DNA from: Pseudomonas paraglycinae
GTDB lineage: Bacteria; Pseudomonadota; Gammaproteobacteria; Pseudomonadales; Pseudomonadaceae
DNA: 64,000 bases
NCBI RefSeq assembly: GCF_021601625.1
Contig: NZ_BQHR01000015.1
Span: 101,952-165,951, forward strand
Direction of reading: 5' to 3'
Position 1 is the stretch's first letter. The number at the start of each line of letters is the position of its first letter. The position numbers were made by a program, and so were the translations under genes. Below are positions 33,168 to 42,064 of this stretch, one piece after another. Under the pieces are notes generated by a model. The model was not told where the DNA came from, did not search any database, and saw only the letters and a program-made list of their open reading frames with translations.

Positions 33168-33449
33168 GATGCACCTATTTAGCTGTTAATTATTATGTTC
33201 ACTGCTGTTTCGCCGAGCCAGTCAACCCGAACGGCAAAGTGAAGTCAATAGCGAACACAGGGCCGCTCAGCGTTTATTTTTCGGGCTTTTTTTAACACTC
33301 TCGTGCCAATACATGCGCCAGAGCCCCGGTCTTGATGAAGATTTGATGAACGGCGTTTAGAATTTTTTACATGGGAGTTGTTAATTAAAATCAACGAGGC
33401 TAAGCTCCGGAAAAGCTCGTTCAAGTGTCAAACTTCGAGGTGAATAAAA
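33168..33449. promoter_or_regulatory. Divergent promoter region puuA/puuD with TGTTAATTA boxes
   Basis: This AT-rich 282-base region carries the word TGTTAATTA twice (33184-33192 and 33379-33387), one near each gene start. The second lies in an imperfect palindrome GTTGTTAATTAAAATCAAC. Such paired boxes fit binding by the PuuR-like repressor at 27797, but no binding data can be seen from sequence. No gene is present. Confidence 0.45.
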
Positions 33450-34211
33450 ATGGCATTCAAGCCATTGATCGGCGTTACTGCGTGCGTCAAACAGATTGGC
33501 CTGCACCCCTATCACATCAGCGGCGACAAGTACGTTCGCGCTGTCAGCGTTGCGGCGCTGGGGTTGCCCGTCGTCATTCCTTCCCTTGGCAAACTGACTG
33601 AAATCGAAGACCTGCTGGGTCAGCTCGACGGTCTGTTGCTGACCGGCTCGCCGTCCAACGTGGAACCTTTCCACTATCAGGGCCCGGACAGCGCTCCCGG
33701 CACGGATCACGATCCGGCGCGGGATGCCACTACCCTTCCTTTATTGCGTGCAGCCATCGCGGCGGGCGTTCCGGTACTCGGTATCTGCCGGGGCTTCCAG
33801 GAAATGAACGTAGCGTTCGGCGGCAGCCTGCACCAGAAGGTGCATGAGTTGCCGGGCATGCTCGATCACCGCGAAGCCGACAGCCCGGATGTCGCCGTGC
33901 AATACGCCCCGGCCCATGCCGTGACGGTGCTGCCCGGTGGCGTGTTCGAAGCGCTGGAGCTGCCAGGTGAATTCCAGGTCAACTCGATTCACAGTCAGGG
34001 CATCGACCGCCTCGCTCCCGGCCTGCGCGCCGAAGCCGTGGCACCGGATGGCCTGATCGAGGCGGTCTCGGTAGAGCACAGCCCGACCTTCGCCCTCGGC
34101 GTGCAATGGCACCCGGAATGGCAAGTGCTGGACAACCCGAACTACCTGCGGATTTTCCAGGCATTCGGCGAGGCTTGCCGCCAGCGTGCGGCGCGACGCA
34201 ACCAGCGCTGA
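33450..34211 (+). CDS. puuD: Gamma-glutamyl-gamma-aminobutyrate hydrolase (PuuD/SpuA)
   Basis: Class I glutamine-amidotransferase-type hydrolase (peptidase C26) that releases GABA and glutamate from gamma-Glu-GABA. In 253 residues the triad is visible: Cys113 in GICRGFQE and His221/Glu223 in QWHPEW; LTGSPSNVEP marks the oxyanion region. GAGG precedes the ATG by 11 bases. It is the first plus-strand gene of the polyamine locus; 219 bases, including a hairpin ACCCGCA/TGCGGGT at 34351-34367 without a T-run, separate it from potG. Confidence 0.94.
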   Translation: MAFKPLIGVTACVKQIGLHPYHISGDKYVRAVSVAALGLPVVIPSLGKLTEIEDLLGQLDGLLLTGSPSNVEPFHYQGPDSAPGTDHDPARDATTLPLLRAAIAAGVPVLGICRGFQEMNVAFGGSLHQKVHELPGMLDHREADSPDVAVQYAPAHAVTVLPGGVFEALELPGEFQVNSIHSQGIDRLAPGLRAEAVAPDGLIEAVSVEHSPTFALGVQWHPEWQVLDNPNYLRIFQAFGEACRQRAARRNQR

Positions 34212-34430
34212 CGCCACCCAACGATTGCAAAACCATTTACTGCCCCCGCGGGGTCGGCGGCTGCGCGTTTGCGCATCCGTCATCCGCGATCAGCAACACA
34301 CCGCGAAAACAAAAAGCACCACCCGGCAGCCAGGACGGCGGCGCCGAACAACCCGCACGGTGCGGGTCTGCAATCCACTCTTAAGCCAGGCCGCGTTGGC
34401 CCGGCGACTGAAACCTGTTGGGAGTTTCAC

Positions 34431-35573
34431 ATGGCAAACGCCTCCAGCACTTACAGGAAGGCTCTTGAAGGTCATCAGCAACCGAAAAAGGTTCTGGTGA
34501 AGGTCGATCGAGTTACCAAGAAGTTCGACGAAACCACTGCGGTGGACGATGTGTCCCTGGAGATCCATCAGGGCGAAATCTTCGCCCTGCTCGGCGGCTC
34601 CGGCTCGGGCAAATCGACCTTGCTGCGCATGCTCGCCGGTTTCGAACGGCCGACTGAAGGACGCATTCTGCTCGACGGTGTCGACATCACCGACATGCCG
34701 CCGTACGAGCGGCCGATCAACATGATGTTCCAGTCCTACGCCCTGTTCCCGCACATGACCGTGGCGCAGAACATCGCCTTCGGCCTCAAGCAGGACCGTT
34801 TGCCGGCCAGCGAAATCGATGCCCGCGTCGAAGAAATGCTGCGCCTCGTCCACATGACCCAATACGCCAAGCGCCGCCCGCATCAACTGTCCGGCGGCCA
34901 GCGTCAGCGCGTGGCCCTCGCCCGCTCCCTGGCCAAGCGTCCGAAGCTGTTGCTGCTCGACGAACCGATGGGCGCGCTGGATAAAAAGCTGCGTTCGCAG
35001 ATGCAGCTGGAACTGGTGGAAATCATCGAGCGCGTCGGCGTGACCTGCGTGATGGTGACCCACGACCAGGAAGAGGCCATGACCATGGCCGAGCGCATCG
35101 CGATCATGCACCTGGGCTGGATCGCCCAGATCGGCAGCCCGGTCGACATCTATGAAGCGCCGGTCAGCCGCATGGTCTGCGAATTCATCGGCAACGTGAA
35201 CGCCTTCGACGGCACCGTGGTCGAGGACCTTGAAGGTCACGCGATCATTCACAGCCCGGACTTGCAGCAAAAGATATACGTCGGTCATGGCGTCAGCACT
35301 TCGGTGCAGGACAAGTCGATCACCTACGCGATCCGCCCGGAAAAAATGCTCGTCAGCACGATCAAGCCGGAGACCCGCTACAACTGGTCCGAAGGCATGG
35401 TGCATGACATCGCCTACCTCGGCGGCCACTCGGTGTTCTACGTCGAGTTGCCGAGCGGCAAGATCGTCCAGTCGTTCATGGCCAACGCCGAACGCCGTGG
35501 CGCGCGTCCGACCTGGGACGACAAGGTCTACGTCTGGTGGGAAGACGACAGCGGCGTGGTACTGCGCTCATGA
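34431..35573 (+). CDS. potG: Putrescine ABC transporter ATP-binding protein PotG
   Basis: Cytoplasmic ATPase of the PotFGHI importer, 380 residues. Walker A is GGSGSGKST (55-63), signature LSGGQ (153-157) and Walker B LLLLDEP (173-179), followed by a TOBE domain. MMFQSYALFPHMTVAQNIAF and the N-terminal extension are as in E. coli PotG. ATG 34431 follows GGGAG; an upstream in-frame extension has no coding character. The stop overlaps potH as ATGA. Confidence 0.95.
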   Translation: MANASSTYRKALEGHQQPKKVLVKVDRVTKKFDETTAVDDVSLEIHQGEIFALLGGSGSGKSTLLRMLAGFERPTEGRILLDGVDITDMPPYERPINMMFQSYALFPHMTVAQNIAFGLKQDRLPASEIDARVEEMLRLVHMTQYAKRRPHQLSGGQRQRVALARSLAKRPKLLLLDEPMGALDKKLRSQMQLELVEIIERVGVTCVMVTHDQEEAMTMAERIAIMHLGWIAQIGSPVDIYEAPVSRMVCEFIGNVNAFDGTVVEDLEGHAIIHSPDLQQKIYVGHGVSTSVQDKSITYAIRPEKMLVSTIKPETRYNWSEGMVHDIAYLGGHSVFYVELPSGKIVQSFMANAERRGARPTWDDKVYVWWEDDSGVVLRS

Positions 35574-36484
35574 GAACCTTCAATCAGCAATTCCTGCGCC
35601 TGGTGCCCAGCGGGCGAAAGTTCGTCATCGGCATCCCGTTCATCTGGCTGTTCCTGTTCTTCATGCTGCCGTTCTTTCTGGTGATGAAGATCAGCTTCTC
35701 GGAAGCCGCGCTGTCGATCCCGCCGTACTCGGAGATCTACACCTACGCCGAACAGAAATTCCAGCTGCTGCTGAACATCGGCAACTACACCCTGCTCGGC
35801 GAAGACGAGCTGTACCTGTCGGCCTACCTCGGTTCGCTGAAGGTGGCGCTGCTCAGTACGCTGATGTGTCTGGTGATCGGTTTCCCGATGGCCTACGCGA
35901 TCACCAAGACCGGCAAGGAAACGCAAAACGTCCTGCTGCTGTTGATCATGATGCCGACCTGGACTGCGATCCTGATCCGCGTCTATGCATGGATGGGCAT
36001 CCTCAGCAACAACGGTTTGCTCAACGCATTTTTGATGTGGACCGGGCTCACCGATCACCCGATCGAGATCCTCAACACCAACACGGCCGTGTATATCGGC
36101 GTGGTCTACGCCTACCTGCCGTTCATGGTGCTCCCGCTCTACGCCAACCTGGTGAAGCACGACGGCAGCCTGCTGGAAGCCGCGCAGGATCTGGGTTCGA
36201 GCAACTTCAACAACTTCTGGAAAATCACTGTGCCGCTGGCCAAGAACGGCATCATCGCCGGTTGCATGCTGGTGTTCATTCCGGTGGTGGGCGAGTTCGT
36301 GATTCCGGAACTGCTGGGCGGCCCGGAGACCCTGATGATCGGTCGCGTGCTGTGGCAAGAGTTCTTCAATAACCGCGACTGGCCGGTGGCGTCTGCTCTG
36401 GCGGTGGTGATGCTGTTGATCCTGATTGTGCCGATTCTGCTGTTCAACCGCAGCCAGGCCAAAGAGATGGAGGCACGGGGATGA
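35570..36484 (+). CDS. potH: Putrescine ABC transporter permease PotH
   Basis: Inner-membrane permease of 304 residues with six helices. The EAA loop is LLEAAQDLGSSNFNNFWKIT, and VGEFVIPELLGGPETLMIGR is the conserved late loop of PotH. Coupled to potG and potI by four-base overlaps. Together with PotI it forms the membrane channel for putrescine-type substrates. Confidence 0.95.
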   Translation: MRTFNQQFLRLVPSGRKFVIGIPFIWLFLFFMLPFFLVMKISFSEAALSIPPYSEIYTYAEQKFQLLLNIGNYTLLGEDELYLSAYLGSLKVALLSTLMCLVIGFPMAYAITKTGKETQNVLLLLIMMPTWTAILIRVYAWMGILSNNGLLNAFLMWTGLTDHPIEILNTNTAVYIGVVYAYLPFMVLPLYANLVKHDGSLLEAAQDLGSSNFNNFWKITVPLAKNGIIAGCMLVFIPVVGEFVIPELLGGPETLMIGRVLWQEFFNNRDWPVASALAVVMLLILIVPILLFNRSQAKEMEARG

Positions 36485-37365
36485 AACGCTTCGGTTTTGC
36501 AAAGTTCATGTTGATCTTCGGCCTGACGTTCATTTATCTGCCGATGCTGATTCTGGTGATCTACTCGTTCAACGCCTCGAAACTGGTGACGGTCTGGGGC
36601 GGGTGGTCGGTGAAGTGGTATGTCGGCCTGCTCGACAACACTCAACTGATGGGCTCGGTGGTGCGCTCGCTGGAAATCGCCTGCTACACCGCGATTGCCG
36701 CCGTGGCGCTGGGCACCCTCGCCGCCTTCGTGCTGACCCGCGTAACGCGCTTCAAGGGCCGTACGCTGTTCGGTGGTCTGGTGACCGCGCCGCTGGTGAT
36801 GCCCGAGGTGATCACCGGTCTGTCGCTGTTGCTGCTGTTTGTGGCGATGGCGCAACTGATCGGCTGGCCGCAGGAGCGTGGCATTGTCACGATCTGGATC
36901 GCCCACACCACGTTTTGTGCCGCTTATGTGGCGGTGGTAGTCTCCGCCCGCTTGCGCGAGCTGGACCTGTCGATCGAAGAAGCGGCGATGGATCTGGGCG
37001 CGAAACCGTTCAAGGTGTTTTTCCTGATCACCATTCCGATGATCGCGCCGTCGCTGGCGGCGGGCGGCATGATGTCGTTCGCCCTGTCGCTGGACGATCT
37101 GGTGCTGGCGAGCTTCGTGTCGGGCCCGGGGTCCACTACCCTGCCGATGGAAGTGTTCTCGGCCGTGCGTCTGGGCGTTAAGCCCGAGATCAACGCCGTG
37201 GCCAGCCTGATTCTGCTGGCGGTGTCGCTGGTGACCTTCCTGGTCTGGTACTTCGGCCGCAAGGCAGAAGCCAACCGCAAGCGGGCGATTCAGGAAGCGA
37301 TGGATCAGACCGCCAACGAATCGTGGCAGCGACCGCAACCTCAACGAGTGGCAGCGACGGCCTAG
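36481..37365 (+). CDS. potI: Putrescine ABC transporter permease PotI
   Basis: Second permease, 294 residues, six helices, EAA loop IEEAAMDLGAKPFKVFFLIT and the family motif SLDDLVLASFVSGPGSTTLP. A hydrophilic C-terminal tail of about 25 residues (EANRKRAIQEAMDQTANESW) extends beyond the last helix. The start overlaps potH by four bases. A hairpin overlaps its stop codon and separates it from potF. Confidence 0.95.
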   Translation: MKRFGFAKFMLIFGLTFIYLPMLILVIYSFNASKLVTVWGGWSVKWYVGLLDNTQLMGSVVRSLEIACYTAIAAVALGTLAAFVLTRVTRFKGRTLFGGLVTAPLVMPEVITGLSLLLLFVAMAQLIGWPQERGIVTIWIAHTTFCAAYVAVVVSARLRELDLSIEEAAMDLGAKPFKVFFLITIPMIAPSLAAGGMMSFALSLDDLVLASFVSGPGSTTLPMEVFSAVRLGVKPEINAVASLILLAVSLVTFLVWYFGRKAEANRKRAIQEAMDQTANESWQRPQPQRVAATA

Positions 37366-37379
37366 GGCCGTCGCGTTTT
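37354..37379 (+). terminator. Intra-operon hairpin overlapping the potI stop
   Basis: GCGACGGCC/GGCCGTCGC stem followed by GTTTT, with the TAG stop inside the loop region. It looks like a weak terminator or RNA-stabilising stem, which would set different levels for permeases and binding protein. Confidence 0.6.
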
Positions 37380-37434
37380 ACGGCTTTGCGCTTTGGCTTA
37401 ACAGCTTTTGAATAAAAAGAATGGAGTTTCACCG

Positions 37435-38532
37435 ATGAAAATGTTTGGCAGGACTCTGCTGACACTGTCCTTATTGGGCGCAATCGCCACGGGCGCCCAG
37501 GCCAACGACAAGGTGCTGCGCGTTTACAACTGGTCGGATTACATCGCCCCGGACACCGTCAAGAAGTTCGAGGACGAGACCGGCATCCGCGTGACCTACG
37601 ATGTGTTCGACAGCAATGAAACCCTTGAGGCACGTCTGCTCGCGGGCAAATCCGGCTACGACATCGTGGTGCCGTCCAACAGTTTCCTGGCCAAGCAGAT
37701 CAAGGCCGGGGTCTATCAGACTCTGGACAAATCGAAGCTGCCAAACTGGAAAAACCTCAACCCGGTGCTGCTGAAAAACGCCTCCGCCAGTGATCCGGAC
37801 AACGCCCACGCGTTCCCGTACATGTGGGGCTCGATCGGCATCGGCTTCAACCCGGACAAGGTCCGCGAAGTGCTCGGCAAGAATGCGCCGACCAACTCCT
37901 GGGACCTGCTGTTCAAACCGGAAAACGCCGAGAAGCTGAAGGCCTGCGGTATCAGCTTCCTCGACTCGCCGACCGAAATGCTCCCGGCCGCCCTGCACTA
38001 CCTGGGCTATCCGGTGAACGACAAGGACGTGAAGCACATCGCCGAAGCCGAAGCGCTGTTCATGAAGATCCGGCCGTCGGTGGCGTATTTCCATTCGTCG
38101 AAGTACATCTCCGATCTGGCCAACGGCAACATCTGCGTAGCGGTCGGTTACTCGGGTGACGTGCTGCAGGCCAAGGCCCGCGCGGTGGAATCGGGCAACA
38201 AGGTCGAGATCGACTACAGCATTCCCAAGGAAGGCGCCGGCAGTTTCTATGACATGGTCGCCATCCCTCGCGATGCCGCCAACGTCGAGAACGCCTACCT
38301 GTTCATGAACTTCCTGATGCGCCCGGACATCATCGCCGAAGTCACCAACAGCATCGGCTACAGCAACGCCAACGAAGCTGCGACGCCGCTGGTGGACGAA
38401 GCGATCCGCAACGACCCGGGCTCGTACCCGCCGCAAGCGGTGATGGCCACGTTGTATGCGGTGCCGGATCAGCCGATTGCCACGCAACGGATCATGACCC
38501 GGGGCTGGACACGCGTGAAACTCGGCAAGTAA
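37435..38532 (+). CDS. potF: Putrescine-binding periplasmic protein (PotF/SpuD/SpuE)
   Basis: Periplasmic receptor of the potGHI importer, 365 residues. It has signal peptide [20 protein letters not shown] (cleaved after GAQA) and the family opening [20 protein letters not shown]. Ligand-shell segments [10 protein letters not shown] and [20 protein letters not shown] are preserved. ATG 37435 follows GGAG at seven bases. It is the last gene of the operon (E. coli has potF first) and is followed by repeats and a terminator at 38762. The gene at 1312 is a paralogue of identical length. Confidence 0.95.
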   Translation: MKMFGRTLLTLSLLGAIATGAQANDKVLRVYNWSDYIAPDTVKKFEDETGIRVTYDVFDSNETLEARLLAGKSGYDIVVPSNSFLAKQIKAGVYQTLDKSKLPNWKNLNPVLLKNASASDPDNAHAFPYMWGSIGIGFNPDKVREVLGKNAPTNSWDLLFKPENAEKLKACGISFLDSPTEMLPAALHYLGYPVNDKDVKHIAEAEALFMKIRPSVAYFHSSKYISDLANGNICVAVGYSGDVLQAKARAVESGNKVEIDYSIPKEGAGSFYDMVAIPRDAANVENAYLFMNFLMRPDIIAEVTNSIGYSNANEAATPLVDEAIRNDPGSYPPQAVMATLYAVPDQPIATQRIMTRGWTRVKLGK

Positions 38533-38547
38533 TGGCACCACCGATGA

Positions 38548-38671
38548 TGATCGTTCCCACGCTCTGCGTGGGAATGCAGCCCGGGACGCTCCGCGTCCCA
38601 AAGCGGACGCAGAGCGTCCATTGAGGCATTCCCACGCGGACGGTTCGACGCCTCGACGAGGGAACGATCAG
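38548..38671. repeat. Palindromic intergenic repeat (CGTTCCCACGC family)
   Basis: Outer arms GATCGTTCCC and GGGAACGATC (38549-38558 and 38660-38669), inner CCCACGCTCTGCGTGGG hairpin and GGGACGCTCCGCGTCCC. It contains further partial inverted copies (GCGGACGCAGAGCGTCC). A common non-coding repeat type in pseudomonads; no coding capacity. Confidence 0.8.
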
Positions 38672-38761
38672 TCAGTATCGATTTCCGTTCATGCAGCGCC
38701 TTACCACCGCTGCCCCCTGCTCTGAACGGCCTCACCTGGCTTCCTCGGTTCAGGTGAATTC

Positions 38762-38787
38762 AGGCGCCCTCGGGCGCCTTTTTTTGT
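38762..38787 (+). terminator. Terminator of the potGHIF operon
   Basis: AGGCGCCC/GGGCGCCT stem followed by seven T residues, 229 bases after potF and beyond the repeat. Confidence 0.9.
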
Positions 38788-38791
38788 GGGC

Positions 38792-39331
38792 TCAGATCAG
38801 TGGCCAGTCGGCCAGCGAGCGATAGCGGCCCTTGTGGGATTCGAACAGCGCAAAGCGTTCAGCCCGCAGGAAGAACTCCGGCGGCGTGGCAGATTCCGGT
38901 TCCGGCGCCCGATAGTCCCGGGCCAGTGTCAGGTGCGGACGATACTCGCGTGTCGCCTCTTCAAACCCGAACGGCAACATTGCCTGCTCCAACGCATACA
39001 CCAGTCGCAGCAATGCCTGCGGCGCCTGCTCCGGCGCCAGCGACAATACCCCGGCACGGCGCCAGACCTGCAACCGATCCAGTGAAATCCTCAGCGCCTC
39101 GCCCGGCGTGCGCACTTTTGCCGCCGCCTCGCAGACTTCGCCAATCTGCGCCAACGGCACCGCACCGAGAAACAGCAGCGTCAGATGAAAGTTGTCCGCC
39201 GGCACCGGTTTGCCGGTACGCAAACCCAGTTCGCCGCGCCACTGGGCAATCGCCTTGCGCTGCGCCGGCGGGCAGTCCAGGGCGAAGAACAGCCGCTTGA
39301 ACGGTTGATCCCCGCGCGTTTCGTCCGTCAT
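38792..39331 (-). CDS. thpR: RNA 2',3'-cyclic phosphodiesterase (ThpR)
   Basis: 2H phosphoesterase of 179 residues that opens 2',3'-cyclic RNA ends; its E. coli relative was first called 2'-5' RNA ligase. Both catalytic HxTL motifs are present: HLTL at 49-52 and HLTL at 133-136. RLFFALDCPPAQ is the usual N-terminal strand. ATG 39331 is preferred over a GTG two codons upstream because AAGGAG lies seven bases before it. It stands alone. Confidence 0.93.
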   Translation of the reverse strand: MTDETRGDQPFKRLFFALDCPPAQRKAIAQWRGELGLRTGKPVPADNFHLTLLFLGAVPLAQIGEVCEAAAKVRTPGEALRISLDRLQVWRRAGVLSLAPEQAPQALLRLVYALEQAMLPFGFEEATREYRPHLTLARDYRAPEPESATPPEFFLRAERFALFESHKGRYRSLADWPLI

Positions 39332-39438
39332 GGCCACGCTCCTTCGTTCGTCGAGATCCCTGGATTCTACACGCCCGTTTCTGGCGACTCTTGGCGTGGG
39401 GTTTATAGTTCAACGATTGCCATCAACCGGAGGACGTC

Positions 39439-39633
39439 ATGCGCGAGATCCTCAGCAAAGAACCCTGGTGGGCCCGACCGCCGAATCCCGGACAGGATGA
39501 GAGCGAACTGGAATGGGGCTGGCTGGTGCATTACAGCGAAGGTGAGCCGCGTTTCGAATTTGTGCGCGAGCGGCCGACGGACGAGCAGATCCGCAACCGC
39601 AAAGGCTGCCGGATCACCCCGTCGGCGGAGTGA
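39439..39633 (+). CDS. Small conserved-looking hypothetical protein (64 residues)
   Basis: Acidic soluble protein rich in Trp, Glu and Arg (EPWWARPPNPGQDESELEWG). A strong GGAGG lies six bases before the ATG, and the frame shows normal high-GC third positions, so it is probably a real gene. No family is recognised. Convergent with the DUF1428 gene, 15 bases apart. Confidence 0.65.
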   Translation: MREILSKEPWWARPPNPGQDESELEWGWLVHYSEGEPRFEFVRERPTDEQIRNRKGCRITPSAE

Positions 39634-39648
39634 CCCGGCAGCGCTGCA

Positions 39649-40002
39649 TCAAGGCTCGAGAATGTCCTTGAAGCCACCGAAGATCATCCGCTGCCCATCG
39701 AACGGCATCGGATTGACGTCCGGCTGCATGCGCGGGTCTTCCATCATTTTCGCCATGCCGGCGTCGCGGGTGGCTTTGTCCGGCCAGACCAGCCAGCCCG
39801 CCGATACGGTTTCGCCTTCCTTGAGTTTCACCGCCATCGGGAATGAGGTGACCTTGCCGTCCGGCACGTCATCGCCCCAGCCCTGAATCACCTCCAGCGC
39901 GCCGTATTCCTTGAACAGCTTGGCGGCGATTTCGCAGTGTTTTTTGTACTGTTCGCGGTTGGCATTCGGCACGGGCGCCACGAAAACATCGATGTAAGCC
40001 AT
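39649..40002 (-). CDS. DUF1428 protein
   Basis: Protein of 117 residues of the DUF1428 family, which has a ferredoxin-like/dimeric alpha-beta barrel fold. Recognisable are YIDVFVAPVPNANREQYKKH at the N-terminus and RMIFGGFKDILEP at the C-terminus. The second of two close ATGs (40002) is chosen because AAGGAG lies seven bases before it and only one before the first. It overlaps the control region of the lipoprotein gene upstream by position, with two bases between them, so they form an operon. Function unknown. Confidence 0.85.
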   Translation of the reverse strand: MAYIDVFVAPVPNANREQYKKHCEIAAKLFKEYGALEVIQGWGDDVPDGKVTSFPMAVKLKEGETVSAGWLVWPDKATRDAGMAKMMEDPRMQPDVNPMPFDGQRMIFGGFKDILEP

Positions 40003-40004
40003 GG

Positions 40005-41084
40005 TCATTCTCCTTGCAGGGTGGGTTCGATCTGCTGAGTAGTCGACTCGGGCGGCCGCCATTCGACACGGTTGACGCCCAACCCGACCGACGGCTCGTC
40101 CCGCCCGCCCAGATTTCCCTCGACCTGCGCCGCCATGTGCAGCGTGCCGGCCATCACGCCGGTGGTCGGGTTCTGCACCAGTTTCAGCCAGGCCTTGTCG
40201 AACGTGTTGCCCAGGCTGCTGCGGATCAGGGCTTCGCTGTCGGGGCGGTCGTTGGCCTGAATGATTGCGCGGACGCCCGCCACCCCGACCGAAATCAGCG
40301 CCCCGGCCAGTTTGCCTGCCGCTGCCGCCACCGCGCTCGCGGCGCCGCGCGGGGCCATTTCCGCCTCCATGCGCTGGCTGGCACGCTTGGCCACCGGGGC
40401 CATGGCCGACTCCGTCGAGGTCACGCCTTTGGAGCCGCCGTCGGTGTGAATCTTGTCGATCAGCGCCGCGTAGGCCGGCAGCGTGTTCAACGGTTCAGTG
40501 CTGACAACCTGATACAGCGAAGCATCCCTCGCCGACGGCGGGCCAAGGGCGATGGCGGGGATTTTCTGCAACCGCCCGTTGAGCTGGGCGATGGGCACGC
40601 CGTGGCGCTGGGCGATGACCGGCATCTGCTGCGCCATCAGCTGCGCATAGAACGCGGTGGACTGGCCGAGGATCGCGTCCGGGTCGATCTCCACCGCCAC
40701 CGGCGCCAGTACGCGTTCCTGATATTGCTCCAGCAGATAGGCCGCCAGACGTTTGGCCGAAGCATCCTGCTCGCCGCTGGCACTGATGGTGTACCAGCTG
40801 ACCTTCATCGACAGCCATTCCTGGGTCCAGTAGCTGCTGAACCACGGGATGAAATTTTCTTCAGTTTGCTCATAGACCCGAATGCGCCAATGTTCCATCG
40901 AGCCACGGGCGAACAGCTTGACCTGCTCGGTGGCCTGCTTCGAGGCACTGACGATTTCCCGGTCGATCTGCTGCCAGGTGGCCGGCGAGACCACCACCGC
41001 CGGCGCGCTCACCGGGGCCCGCGCCGTGGTGGCGCAGCCGGCCAGCAACACCAGTGCGGCGACGAGCAGCGCACGCAGGTTCAC
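40005..41084 (-). CDS. Lipoprotein of unknown function (359 residues)
   Basis: The GTG at 41084 gives a clean lipoprotein signal (VNLRALLVAALVLLAGC, lipobox Cys17) and follows AAGGA; an ATG 20 codons upstream would bury the signal. The mature protein is mostly alpha-helical (about residues 30-250), then a Gly/Ala-rich segment (AASAVAAAAGKLAGALISVG) that could be membrane-associated. No catalytic motif is seen. It is translated just before the DUF1428 gene. Confidence 0.75.
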   Translation of the reverse strand: MNLRALLVAALVLLAGCATTARAPVSAPAVVVSPATWQQIDREIVSASKQATEQVKLFARGSMEHWRIRVYEQTEENFIPWFSSYWTQEWLSMKVSWYTISASGEQDASAKRLAAYLLEQYQERVLAPVAVEIDPDAILGQSTAFYAQLMAQQMPVIAQRHGVPIAQLNGRLQKIPAIALGPPSARDASLYQVVSTEPLNTLPAYAALIDKIHTDGGSKGVTSTESAMAPVAKRASQRMEAEMAPRGAASAVAAAAGKLAGALISVGVAGVRAIIQANDRPDSEALIRSSLGNTFDKAWLKLVQNPTTGVMAGTLHMAAQVEGNLGGRDEPSVGLGVNRVEWRPPESTTQQIEPTLQGE

Positions 41085-41307
41085 GGTGGCGGTCCTTATC
41101 TGTTCTTCGGGCGGGAGACCTGAAGAATCCGGGGGAGATGACATGAGTATAGGTGCGTGCGGTACGCCGTTTATCCGCTGGTCAGGGCTGCATCAGTCCA
41201 ACCATCAATGGCGTCGATATTCACCATTGCGACGATTGCCTTCCGCCGACCGCTCGTCAAAGGCACGATTAACCCATCCGAAACACACCGCACGAGGAGT
41301 TCACATC

Positions 41308-41580
41308 ATGATCAGTACCGTCACCCTCGCCGTGAGTTTCCCGGTCTTCGGCAGCAATTACTACGATCAGCACGTCGTGTCGCGCAAGACACAAGCGCTG
41401 GTGTTCGACGAAGCCTTCGAAGATCTGTTGATGCCCGCCGCCAGCAATCATTTCAGCAATGAAGTGGTCGGTCTCAACGATCAGTTCCGTTTTCTGAGCG
41501 ACATTCTCGCCACCCATTTGCTGGACATCGAGGCCTCCGTGCCTGCGCGATCCAGCGTCCGGGCGAGCGCTCATTTTTAA
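41308..41580 (+). CDS. Hypothetical protein (90 residues)
   Basis: Small soluble protein. CGAGGAG precedes ATG 41308, and the frame ends at a strong terminator. The N-terminal ISTVTLAVSFPVFGSNYYDQ is weakly hydrophobic but not a clear signal peptide. No family is recognised. It appears monocistronic. Confidence 0.65.
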   Translation: MISTVTLAVSFPVFGSNYYDQHVVSRKTQALVFDEAFEDLLMPAASNHFSNEVVGLNDQFRFLSDILATHLLDIEASVPARSSVRASAHF

Positions 41581-41584
41581 TGCC

Positions 41585-41616
41585 AGAGGGCGCTCCCGCA
41601 GGGGAGCGCCCTCTTC
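41585..41616. terminator. Terminator between convergent genes
   Basis: GAGGGCGCTCCC/GGGAGCGCCCTC stem with a three- to four-base loop, followed by TTCGTTT; it serves the gene at 41308 and possibly the minus-strand lipoprotein. Confidence 0.85.
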
Positions 41617-41623
41617 GTTTCAG

Positions 41624-41830
41624 TCAGTCATCATCCCGGTCGCGGTGATAACGACGCCCGTCGCGGCGGTCGTCGTCGCGGTCGTCCCAGCGTCGGTCAT
41701 GATCGTAATAACGGCCATGATCGCGGTCGTAATGCCGGCCATGGCGATGGTCATCATCGAAATCCGCCACACAGCCGCCCAGCAGTACAGCGGCGGAAAC
41801 GGTCAGCAGCAGGCTTGTTGCACGCATCAT
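41624..41830 (-). CDS. Small Asp/His/Arg-rich lipoprotein
   Basis: 68 residues. The signal MMRATSLLLTVSAAVLLGGC has a lipobox Cys20; the mature 48 residues consist almost only of Asp, Arg, His and Tyr (DDDHRHGRHYDRDHGRYYDH). The composition suggests metal or polyanion binding at the cell envelope, but this is only inferred. Either of two adjacent ATGs may be the start. Small lipoproteins with such tails are common in Pseudomonas. Confidence 0.75.
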   Translation of the reverse strand: MMRATSLLLTVSAAVLLGGCVADFDDDHRHGRHYDRDHGRYYDHDRRWDDRDDDRRDGRRYHRDRDDD

Positions 41831-42040
41831 TCAGAATTTCCCTAAAACCAAGGTCTTGACGACGGAAACGGCAGCGCTGCCCGCACCGAAGAGGCGCGGT
41901 GTGCGCTGCCGCAGATACGACCGGGGAAAACGACGATGATTCACAGACCGCCGATGACCGTTGATCGCCTCGCCCGCCTCGCCCGAGCGCCGGCCAAATG
42001 CCACCTATACTGCTTGCAACGCGCAAAGGATCTGCCCCTC

Positions 42041-42052
42041 AAGAACAACAAG
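42041..42052 (+). promoter_or_regulatory. Hfq/Crc-type AAnAAnAA motif at the lldP ribosome site
   Basis: AAGAACAACAAG lies directly before the AGAGG ribosome site of lldP. The A-rich triplet pattern is the target of the Hfq-Crc repression complex in pseudomonads, and lactate uptake is a typical catabolite-repressed function. Binding is inferred. Confidence 0.55.
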
Positions 42053-42064
42053 CAGAGGTGCGAC

